Assembly (NCBI RefSeq): GCF_024713975.1
Contig: NC_091111.1
Span: forward strand, 20,516,001 to 20,580,000
DNA from: Paralichthys olivaceus
Taxonomy: Eukaryota; Chordata; Actinopteri; Pleuronectiformes; Paralichthyidae
Direction of reading: 5' to 3'
Length of the DNA stretch: 64,000 bases
A program made the translations under genes and the position numbers. Under the pieces are notes generated by a model. It did not search any database. It saw nothing but the letters and a program-made list of their open reading frames with translations, and had not been told where the DNA came from. Position 1 is the stretch's first letter, and each line of letters opens with the position of its first letter. Positions 48,001 through 57,800 of this stretch are shown one piece after another.

Positions 48001-51000
48001 AGAAAACGAAACGAAAACGAAGCTGAATTTATCTGCAATTCAGTTTAGTTTTAGTTAGTTTTGCATTGTTAATTGTAGTTTTTATTTAGTTTTCGTTTTT
48101 TTTGTAATTGTCTTTTTTATTTTTATTTCAGTCAACTAAATTATTTTTTCATTGCTAGTTTTAGTCTTAGTTTTTGTTAACTATAATAACCCTGTTTATT
48201 ATATGTTTTATATAGTGAATATATATTATTGTCACTATATTAACCTCTGGTCTGTTTCCAAAGGTCTGAGTCTTAAAACAACATTCATCTGGTCACATGT
48301 TCACATCAGTTGATAAGATCACAGTTTTACTCTGAGAGAAAATCGCACAATAAATTAAATCAATATCAATTTAAATTAATTAAATCGGTATCCTGACAAT
48401 CTGAAATCATGTAAATGCCCTAAATGTAAATCAGGAGATGAACGTGATCTCACCAGCCGTACGTCTTCTGTGGTTTAGGCAGGGGGTCGTCAAAGAATGA
48501 ATCTCCGTCATCAACGTCGTCCTCCACCTCCAGGTCCACATGCTCCATCTTCAACCCCAGGAAGGACGCCTCCTGCTGGACGTCTCCTTTACTCAGAGAC
48601 ATCACATCAGAGTCCTGTCAGACGGTGATAAAAGATAATGACGGACAATTCTTTAAAAAAATTAGGCACAGATGAAATTGCAGACTGGACTTATTTCTAG
48701 ATAATGAGGAGTTTGACACATGATCTATGACACACACTTATGTGACTTCATGCCAAACACACCCACTCAGCTAAGATCGAAACCAAACTCACGTTACAGA
48801 TGGGCGGAGAGCTGGTTGTCATCTCAGCAACAAGGCCAACATCAAAGTCCTGACCGACCTGAACCAAGATGAAGGTCAAGAAGATCAGATGAGGCCTGAG
48901 TTTTCATCTGTTTGTGTCCACATCAGAGTCAGAGGTCAGAGGTTATGGTCCAAGGTTAGAGTCCGAGGTTAGAGTCCGAGGTTAGAGTCCGAGGTTAGAG
49001 TCCGAGGTTAGAGTCAGAGGTTAGAGTCAGAGGTTAGAGTCAGAGGTTAGAGTCAGAGGTCGGAAATGTGAAGCTGCAGAATAAATGTCTCACCACACTC
49101 CTGCACTGAGTAAACAGACGCTTGAAGATTCCAATGAAGAGCTGGAAGTCTGCAGCTGAGAACAAACAGCACAAAACACTTTAGATTAAATCACCACCCT
49201 AACCCTAACTCATCAAAACAAGAGTCAGATTTATCGTGTCTATCTTGTCCCATACTCCAGTTGAAATATTTGAGCTCCGGCGAAAAATTCGCATCCAGAC
49301 AGCCAATCAGCGCTGAGAATGAAACTCACCAAACTCAGTTGTGGCACCAACCTGAGCTAGAGGGTATTTAAACCACTCACTGGTCAGCCTCAGGTAGTGC
49401 CGGAAACTACATTCATCCAATCACAGCTCCTGGGGGAGCCGGTTAAAGCCCCCAATCTGTGTGCTCTTCTTAATTGGCTCGTGGAGCGCTGGCTTCTCTG
49501 GCGTTTCCACAACATGTACAACGCAGCAACTGTAGTTGCTTCAGCCAGTAGTCCTCCTACAGGATAACCACCACGTGTTTTTATTTGCACGAATAAACAC
49601 AAATGATCCCGCAGTGCAATCGCTCATTAAGGGCGTAGCGCAAATTCGCTTCACGTTCTGTGTGAATGCAGCTTTAAGAAGCTTTGAACACTAAATGCTC
49701 AGGGGTCATCATGTGACCTGAATGTGAGACATCTGTCATATGATGAAACCTGATGCTAAAGGGAAATGATACAAGGTCAGCAGGAGGTTTGACATCATCA
49801 CGTCAGCTGATGTCACAGATTTAAGTCTTACTCTGAGAGAGGCTTCTATCGGCAGCTCTGAGCTCGTCAGTGACAAACGTCTCCAACATGTTCCTGCAGG
49901 TCACAAACAACAACTTTCAATCTTCTATTAGCTGTTAGCAGTAAACAGTTAGCAGTTAGCAGTTTACAGTTAGTGGTTAGCAGTTAGTACTTAGCTGTTA
50001 GCAGTTAACAGTTTACAGTTAGTGGTTAGCAACTACTAAAAAAATATTTTTTTACTATTTTTTACTTCTGTATTACTTCTGTATGATATATCATCAATAA
50101 AAATGTTTTGAAAAGTTTATTGAAATATTTCCTACTTGTTCAAATTGGGGAACAGATCTGCGAAGATTCTCTTCAGATCTTCTTTGCAGACAGAGCCATT
50201 CTGCTCCTGCAGGTGACAATAAAACAGTAATCAACACCAAACAATGCTGTCTGTGATTGGCTGGAGACAGATGACATCACAGATAGGTAAAAGGTGAGCC
50301 GTTATAAGGGTTAGCCTTAAATTCTCTATGCAGGAAAACCCCCGGGTAAGTGAGGTTTGGATAGAACTCACCGTGTCATAAAAGTCAAACTTCCTGCGAG
50401 CGTTTGTGATCTGTTTGTGAGACGGTTCCTGCAAGAGATGAAGACACAGGCAGGTTCTTAAAGAACATGAAGACACAGGAACCAACTCTTTTAGATCGTC
50501 CAATCCTCCGTCCTAATCACTCACATATAGAACTGATCTTTATAAAAACCTGCTGAATTCTATTTATGTTCATGGATAAATGGAGCGTTGCTTCTTCTGC
50601 AACAATGAAGTCCAAAACATGTGTCGCCTCATAATCTGCAGGAGTGTGTGTGTGTGTCTTTTTATTGTGTTTAAATACGTGTCTCATAATCTCTTGATTA
50701 AATCAAACAAACACATCAGGGCCAATCGGGTTAATCAGAAGTTTGACTGGACGTTTAACTGTCATCAGTGTCCTGTGATGTTAAGTTCTAACCTCTGGGG
50801 CTGCGTCGCAGGGAAATTCTATTGGGTGATTTTTGTACCGTTCATTTACACACATATCATCGGAACTCATGACTCATCTGTTTTGACGTCCGCTCACCTC
50901 CGAACAAACACTCTGTTTGTCTCTGCGTCGCCCTCTACTGACCAGCTCCAGCAGCAGAGGACACTTCCTGTTCACCTCACACTCTGACAGACCCAGATCT

Positions 51001-53353
51001 CTGCAGACCAGGTCCCGACTGTCCACACCATTCATCTGTAGACAAAAAACACGAAATGACACAACACATGACACAGCATGACACAGCATGACACAAACTT
51101 TATTTAAACTTCAGGCAAAGACGAGTTGACAGACACTTGTAAACATGTCTGTGTTCATACAAAAAGTCTAAGTACAAACCGTCATATACGACTCACAGCT
51201 GTGAGTCAGACTGGGGTCAGAGGTCAAACTCACCAAGCTGATCTCTGGCTGAAACACGGCGAGAGAGAAGTCCAGGTTGAAGACCTGCAAGAAGTCCACA
51301 ATAAGACTGGCGACAAGACGACCTGCGGAAAGAACGGAATCAAGAGCGGAGCCCATGAGCTTCTTGTCTTTTCTTTTGAGCTGCACTTGTGGATATCATG
51401 ACCCCATCCTGACTAGTTCAAACTTATTTAAGGTATCTTTAATTGAGGTACATTAAAGATACATTGAATTTTGACAAATCAGAATTAAACTGTAGATATC
51501 TGAAACTGGAATTATCAACACACACACACACACACACACACAATGAAAGCAGCTGCCGTCACTCACCGTCTCTGGTGTTGAGACATTTCTTCAGGTTTTC
51601 ATTGATCAGAGACGTTTTATTCTGTAGATAAAACAAGAGTCAATGACCTCTGACCTTTCACCTCGGATGTTGAAACTTGAACATGAACCCTCACCTCCAG
51701 TTTGTCCTGCTCCTCCAGGGCAAGAAACACAGCCGCCCTCATTTCAGCCTGAAGAAAACACACCCACACACACGTCAAATTAGAGCTTCCTTCTCTCTCT
51801 TCCTTCTTGAATCTATAACTAAACATAGCCAACAAATCATTGTTCAATAATTAATCAATACTCACACACCAATGACTAAACATAACATAGCATAATCAAT
51901 AGCTAAACATAGTCAATAACTAATATATCAATTGTTTAAAAAATCTACTATTTTTTGAATTCCTGATCAGTTTCTCTGTCAAATTTGGTCCAAAAAAATC
52001 AGCTGATTTGATTATTTATCAGATTTGTATTTTTTATTTTACATTGAATAAATAAGGTTTATTTCAGTAATCATCATCTTAGAAATAATTGATTTTAACA
52101 TATAATTCAGCTGATTAGTTATTGATCAGGCTTGATCAATAAAATGTTGTGTTTTTACTGTGACATGTAGTTTTTTTTTTATTATTAGTTAGGGTTGGTT
52201 CCCAAACATGGGATGTTTTCTTTTCACTCTTGTTTTTTAAAATCAAACCTGTTAACTGTAACCTATAACCCCGACCCTAACACGTTAACTAGTCCTACAA
52301 TAGCTAAACCCAACCCTACGTTAATCAACCCTTACCTAATACCATGTTAAATGTTCAGTGTGTAGAATTTAGTGACATCTAGTGGTGAAGTGTCATGTTT
52401 CAACTCTACCCCAACAACACAACAGAGTAATCCTAACGCTGCTCAACGATAACTAACCCTAACCCAACATCATAACGTAGGGTAATCATAATCCAACACG
52501 ATAACTAACCCTAACCCAACAACGCAACATTAACTAACTCCACCCCAAACAATACAACATTAACTAACCCTATCCCAGCAACACAACATTGAGTAACCCT
52601 AACCCAGTACAACATTAACTAACCATAACCCAACATCATAACGTAGGGTAATCATAATCCAACACGTTAACTAACCCTAACCCAACAACACAACATTAAC
52701 TAACCCTACCTCAGCATCACAACGTAGAGTAATCCTAACCCTAACCTGACTACACGACTCTGACTAACCCTAACACAGTTAAAGGTACAGTGTGTAGAAG
52801 TTTGTGATACCTAGTGTTGAAAAGTCATGTTGCAGCTGAACAACCCTCATCTCACCCTCTCCTTCCAATCATGCAAAAGAACCTGTGGTAGCCTTTATTT
52901 GTCATAAAAACTCAAAAGGTGTTTAGTTTGTCCAGTCTGGACTAATGTAAAAAACATGGCGGCCTCCGTACAGAGGACCCCCTCAATGTAAATATAAAGT
53001 ATTTAAATATAAAGGACATTTTCCGGGGTAAAGAATGCTACAATTCATACAGTTTAGATGAAACGTACTAGTGAAAACGTCATAAAGATTATTCTACATT
53101 AAATTTCTTCCAATAGATCCTTTCACCTGAATCTTACTTAAAGCTCTGGAGTGTAAGTTGAACACAGTTCAACACAGACAGGTGAATAGTCAACTTGGCT
53201 GCTAACGCCTAAGCTATCGTTAGCCTAGCAGGGCTAGCAGTATAACAGAGAGCGGAAGTGAGAGAGGACCTTGATCTTGTTGAGGACTCCGCTGTTGTCC
53301 AGGTTGTGAAGCAGCAGGTCTCTGAGTTCAGTATCGTCCTCTGTGGCCGACAT
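45026..53353 (-). CDS. cep43: CEP43 (FGFR1OP/FOP) centrosomal protein
   Basis: Seventeen exons, minus strand: 53353-53270, 51748-51695, 51621-51567, 51322-51234, 51035-50898, 50428-50372, 50206-50136, 49893-49832, 49155(or 49149)-49094, 48858-48793, 48614-48454, 47436-47389, 47113-47004, 46748-46686, 45409-45376, 45298-45211 and 45097-45026 (about 435 aa, phases consistent). N-terminus: EDDTELRDLLLHNLDNSGVL and the FOP/LisH dimerisation region (LRAAVFLALEE-type: AEMRAAVFLALEEQ; GRLVASLIVDFLQ; LDFSLAVFQPE). C-terminus: GDSFFDDPLPKPQKTYG, EYDDDFN, SIGEEIEE and QDLSVSQLSHSVDYMEEV, matching human CEP43. It anchors microtubules and supports ciliogenesis at the centrosome/centriolar satellites. Exons 6-9 add an EF-hand-like block (FDFYDTEQNGSVCKEDLKRI) that I do not recall in the human protein. 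Start ATG 53353 is chosen by homology. CCR6 is its conserved neighbour. Confidence 0.92.
45808..46416 (+). repeat. MITE-like repeat family E, left copy
   Basis: Ends ggttattataagtaacgaaa and aaaactataataacc are inverted relative to each other, with many AACTAAAACTAAA words inside. A unique core (cattacttcctgtcctgcag-like, gatggttaaagaatgaaatt) is shared with 47718-48192 in inverse orientation. It is interrupted by a LINE tail at about 45860-45960. It lies in CEP43 intron 14. Confidence 0.8.
45860..45960 (+). mobile_element. 5'-truncated LINE 3' tail nested in the MITE-like repeat
   Basis: Contains tttcaccaagcattgtactg, tgattgtgtatgtgacaaat and aaaacaatcttgaatct, the typical 3' end of fish L2/Rex-like LINEs. 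The right-hand copy of the MITE lacks it, so it inserted after the MITE. Confidence 0.6.
47141..47215. repeat. Dispersed repeat family C, copy 3
   Basis: Reads tcaattcaatttgtatagtg, tcaaaccataatatacatta, tctcaaggcacttcacaaag, matching 39612-39710. In CEP43 intron 12. Confidence 0.65.
47718..48192 (-). repeat. MITE-like repeat family E, right copy (inverted)
   Basis: Starts aaggttatagttttgaaatt and ends aactataataaccc. It is the reverse complement of most of 45808-46416, including the core catcacctgcaggacaggaa. In CEP43 intron 11. Confidence 0.82.
48944..49060. repeat. 13-bp minisatellite GTTAGAGTCCGAG
   Basis: About nine tandem units, the left half with TCCGAG and the right half with TCAGAG, so two variant blocks. 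In CEP43 intron 9. Confidence 0.85.
49270..49680 (-). mobile_element. PIF/Harbinger-derived fragment
   Basis: Minus-strand frames carry MLWKRQRSQRSTSQLRRAHR (49500 region) and, in a shifted frame, LPQELRLDECSFRHYLRL (about 49440-49390), which resembles the N-terminal part of Harbinger-type transposases. Both edges contain aaattcgc-like words (49288-49295 and 49645-49652), compatible with terminal repeats. It has a short remnant only, no catalytic core. In CEP43 intron 8. Confidence 0.5.
50514..50715. repeat. Dispersed repeat family D, copy 2
   Basis: Shares aatcactcacatatagaact to tgtttaaatacgtgtctcat with 25276-25455, but keeps an extra block near 50580-50625 and has a shorter TG tract. In CEP43 intron 5. 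Confidence 0.75.
51517..51541. repeat. (CA)n microsatellite
   Basis: A pure CA tract of about 25 bp in CEP43 intron 3, 25 bp from an exon. Confidence 0.85.
52345..52400 (+). repeat. Dispersed repeat family A, fragment
   Basis: Contains gttcagtgtgtagaatttag and tgacatctagtggtgaagtg. It is cut off on the right by the tandem units. Confidence 0.6.
52400..52765. repeat. Degenerate TAACTAACCCTAACCCAACA minisatellite
   Basis: Irregular units of about 30-40 bp built from taactaaccctaacccaac, acaacacaacat and cataacgtagggtaatcat. Telomere-like in words but not a true TTAGGG array. Confidence 0.75.
52780..53110 (+). repeat. Dispersed repeat family A, copy 3 (longest)
   Basis: Runs from aaaggtacagtgtgtagaag through cagctgaacaaccctcatct and ttagtttgtccagtctggac to catggcggcctccgtacaga. 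It shares its first part with 306-425. Confidence 0.7.
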
Positions 53354-53520
53354 GTTGGCTCCGAAGTAACGACAAGTAACGACAAGTAACGCGTCACGAG
53401 CAACACATAATAAACACACTTCCTATTCCTTCTTCTTCTGCTGCGTCCTGGCGCTTTTGGATAAACACAGAAATGACGCCACCTTTTGGTGTGGAGTGCA
53501 GCTCAGGATTTATTTATAGC

Positions 53521-53562
53521 TCTATGTCTGTCTGTCTGTCTGTATATCTGTCTGTCTGTCTA

Positions 53563-53605
<43 letters not shown>

Positions 53606-53659
53606 GTCTGCCTGTCTGTCTGTCTGTCTGTCTGTATATCTATCTATCTATCTGTCTGC

Positions 53660-53697
<38 letters not shown>

Positions 53698-53703
53698 GTC
53701 TGC

Positions 53704-53741
<38 letters not shown>

Positions 53742-53770
53742 GTCTGCCTGTCTGTCTGTCTGTCTGTATA

Positions 53771-53814
<44 letters not shown>

Positions 53815-53842
53815 TCTATCTGTCTGTCTGTCTAGCTATCTA

Positions 53843-53873
<31 letters not shown>

Positions 53874-53892
53874 GTCTGTCTGTCTATCTGCC

Positions 53893-53986
<94 letters not shown>

Positions 53987-53990
53987 TCTA

Positions 53991-54021
<31 letters not shown>

Positions 54022-54030
54022 GTCTATCTG

Positions 54031-54061
<31 letters not shown>

Positions 54062-54087
54062 GTCTATCTGTCTGTCTGTCTATCTGC

Positions 54088-54181
<94 letters not shown>

Positions 54182-54182
54182 G
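53521..54182. repeat. GACA/GATA (Bkm-like) tetranucleotide array
   Basis: About 660 bp of TCTG and TCTA tetranucleotides (GACA/GATA on the other strand) in alternating blocks, with occasional TGCC. Higher-order repetition is visible (blocks of TCTA x4 then TCTGTCTGCC). The Ser-Val-Cys-Leu frames over it are artefacts. It begins 168 bp from the CEP43 start codon. Confidence 0.95.
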
Positions 54183-54499
54183 ATTTCATATGGGTTTGTT
54201 CAAGTGTCATATAAACCTAAGTTTTCCTGCATACTTATGAAATCATAATAATAATGATGATGATAACAACAACAAACAATAATGTGTTATTAATGATAAC
54301 CAGGAAAGCTGATGTCATCATTCAGTTCTACATTTGTTTTGTTACATTAATATAAATGAAGACATTTGTTTATAATAATATTGTCTGTGGGGCCTCCAGG
54401 GGCCACAGTCTGAAATAAGACCACGATGAATGAAGAGAAAGAGAGAAGGGGAGGAATGGGAGAAAAAACAAGAGCAGTAAGAAACTAAATAAAAGAGGA

Positions 54500-54735
54500 G
54501 GTCCCAATCTGTCCTCAAGTGGTGGGGGGGATCAGCTGGAGGAGGAGGAGGGTGAGGAGGAAGAGAGACAGGAAGAGAAGAGGAGAAGTGGGAGGAGAGA
54601 ATGGAGGGAGGGATGAAGGGGGAGGACAGAGATGGATGCGGGGGGGTTATCAGCTAGAAGAGGATGAGATGTGGAGGGGGCAGAGGATGGAGCTTGAGGA
54701 GGGGTGAGGAGGAGGAGGAACAGGAAGAGAGGAGG
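54500..54735 (+). promoter_or_regulatory. Polypurine stretch upstream of MBOAT2, within its likely promoter/5' UTR
   Basis: More than 200 bp are almost only A and G on this strand (gaggaggaggagggtgagga). It contains an imperfect internal duplication around ggggggatcagctggaggag and gggggggttatcagctagaa. It could adopt triplex DNA. A GC-rich patch with CCGCCGCCGCC follows at 54795-54810, just before the MBOAT2 start. Confidence 0.55.
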
Positions 54736-54832
54736 AAGCATCATCTTCATCATCATCAACATCTTCATCTTCAGGACACACCGAGGACTCACGGAGCCTC
54801 CGCCGCCGCCAGAGAAGCAGCAGATCCGGGAT

Positions 54833-57800
54833 ATGGACTCTGAAGGCAGCCGATCCGCGGCCTGCACCGGCTCCAGCCTCCTGCAGCCGGTCAGCGAGAT
54901 CACCGACCTGCCGCTGGACCAGGTAAGATCCACCGGGACCCTTCACCACATCAACACGGGGGCCGAGCCTCCAAGCCCGGCGTGATCCGGGGCGGAGACC
55001 GGCTCCTCGGTCTCACGTTCACCGCGTATGAAGCGACACCCGCGGCCAGAGTCTGACAAATAAACCGGGCGGAGGAGACACGAAGCCCGGGAGGCCTGGT
55101 GTGTTTCCAGAGAGGGAAGCAGAATGATGCTGCAGCAGGAGAGATAATAATAATCATCATCATCATCATCATCATCACCACCAGCACTATTATTGTTATT
55201 GTTATTATTATAATTGTTATTGGTGTTATTATTATTATTATTCATGTTATTGTTATGATTATTATATAATCATAATAATAATGATTCATAATTATTATTA
55301 TGATTACAATTAATTAACCTGGAGCAGGTCTCTCTTTTAACTCTGTCTTTGGTCTCCTCCCCCTTTAGTTGAAATGCACCATGTGTTCACACTTGACCAA
55401 TCAGGAGTCAGCTGTCAATCATGAGGTCTCAGCCTGTATCATATCATCAGATAACTAATTAAACCAAACTGAAATACTTGAACACACATCAGTGAGATAA
55501 CAATGACCTGAAATGACTGAAATCATCTTTGACAAACATTTATTTAACATCTACTTTGATTTTTAATCAGTTAATGAGGAGACATTGATCCATGTCCCAT
55601 CTGCTTGGAGGGGGTGGGATTTATGACCTATGCTGGAGCCAGACACCAGGGTCCGATCCAGATTCTTTAGCTTCACTTGTCGTCTTGTCGTCCATGTTTA
55701 TTAACAGTCAAACCTGCAGTGTGTGTCTGTGTGTGTGCAGGTGAACTTTGTGGTGTGTCAGCTCTGTGCTCTGCTGTCGGCCTTCTGGTTTCGTCTCTTC
55801 CTCCATCCCAGTAAAACCAGTCCCTTCATCAGACACATGGTGGCGACTCTACTGGGACTCTACTTCGCTCTGTTCTGCTTTGGATGGTTAGTTCAATACT
55901 GTTCTGAACAGATACATTATCATCAGTGGAGAAATCTTTATTTATTTGCCAATTCTCATGTTTTTAACTTAAATGGTTTTTCGTAAAGTGACAGAGATCT
56001 GTTTTTTATGTTATAGAAATCAACCTGCCTGGTTTCGAAAACATCTTAAACATTTGTCTTCCGGCATTCACTGTAATTCATCAAACTGCAACCGGACTTT
56101 GAATTATCTTAAAGAAGATATTTCAAAGTCCTCCACAGAGGAGTGAAGTCAGACTGGGTCAGGGTCAGGGCTAACCCTAACTCTGACGCTGACCCTTTAT
56201 GACCTCTGGAGAATGTCCAGAGAATTGGGTTTGGATTTTCTCTAGAGTTTATCTTTTACACATGAAAACACAGCAGGTGACTCTCTGCTCGTTCATACCA
56301 ACACCAGAAATCTCCACAAAATTCAGGTTAGGAGTGGATGTAACATATTCATTCTGCAGCAGAGATCACATGGTTTGTATTAGTACATTATAACGGTGTC
56401 AGCTCTTATCACCGCAAACTCTCTTGACATCTTCTACGTACGTGTGTCTCGTTCTCGTGAGATTTTTTTCTTTTCTTTTTTTCATTTTTGTGTCTGTTGT
56501 GTGTTAGAAGTGTCATCACCCCCCACTCGTTCACTGTGAATCCTGCAGAGGATCCTCTGCTGTGTTCTTACATCAGCTCGTTCAGACATTATCCAGATTT
56601 TTTACAAGGAGGCAGGACAGAGAAAGTTTGGAGCCTCTTACTCTGACATTTTGTTCACACATGCAGCCCCTCCGGAGAATGTCGAGAGATGATCTGTAGT
56701 TCAGTGCAGGCCTGAAAGCAGCTGTAATCACATATTAAATGTAGAAGTTGGTGTTTTGCTCCATTGCTGCATTATATAACTTGTGCAGCGCTTTATTGCC
56801 GTGTGCTTGCTCCTGCTATCATCCATAAAGATTTTAGTGTCCACATAGACAGACCTCATAGTTTCAGCTGTGTTTGTTTTCGTACCCATAAGTGGCATCA
56901 TTGCAGTTTTCTTTAGTCTGTTTACTTGTCACTCAGAATATCTTGCCAGCGAGAGCGACTCTTGTCTATATACACGAGCACGCCCACTACCAGCAGATTT
57001 GATTTTGTTTTATTTTATTTTATTTTATCTTACTATAATTTTTACTATTGATATTTTGATCTATTGTGTGTTGCTGTCTTCCATGTTGTACCTTTTACTT
57101 TGTGAAGCACTTTGCTCAACCAAGTTGTTTTAGATGTGCTTCATAAATAAAATTTACATTGACACTACATCATAGATTCAATTATTTCTGCAGAAAAAGT
57201 GCATCACAATTCCTGAATCCTCCCATTTATTCAGAGCTGCACCAAGACTTTATGAGTTCTTTTCTGACCAATACGATATCCTTCCACCAGGTTAACTGGA
57301 ATTCTGTTCTGTAGGTTTTCTTGGTATTGTTTGTTTAGGAATCACAATTACACAAGAACAAAGAACAAACAGGTCACCAGTAGTAATACAATACAGCTGT
57401 TCTGTAGTTTTTATTTAATCCTGCTAACTAATTTACAAACGAAAACACAACCTCCTGGGAGGAAGTAACATCATAGAAAATACTTACATATTTTAGATTT
57501 AGTTTTAAGAGTTGAATCTTGGAGGTTTCCTGTGTTTTCCAGGTACGCACTTCACTTCCTGGTGCAGAGCGGACTCACCTACGGCATAATGATCCTGACT
57601 GGAGTCGAACACATGCACAAGTAAGTGTACGAAAGTCCACATATCACTGGTTCATTGTGTGTTTGTGATAAAAATCACAGCTTTAGATAAGAGCTAAATA
57701 AAGGGACAGATCATGTCCGATTTATGGATCCATGCTGAATGTCTCAGAAGAAGAAGAAGAAGGTGATTCCAGCTTCAAATCAGTCCAGAGTCAGATCTCC

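Larger units (their letters stand above)
51749..53269 (-). other. CEP43 intron 1
   Basis: AT-rich left part (51850-52200), then degenerate tandem units and two copies of repeat family A. No exon seen. Confidence 0.5.

Noticed and set aside
49390-49602. Stand-alone gene for the 70-codon minus-strand frame
   Set aside because: Resembles only the start of a Harbinger-type transposase and shifts frame, so it is treated as an element remnant.
52400-52765. Telomere-like CTAACCCTAACCC words (also 16595-16615 and 27878-27892)
   Set aside because: Units are irregular and short, not a true TTAGGG array, so not an interstitial telomere.
53473-54214. 242-codon frame of repeating Ser-Val-Cys-Leu
   Set aside because: Direct translation of the GATA/GACA array; not a gene.
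55146-55245. Asn-rich and Asp-rich minus-strand frames
   Set aside because: Trinucleotide repeat artefacts in MBOAT2 intron 1.
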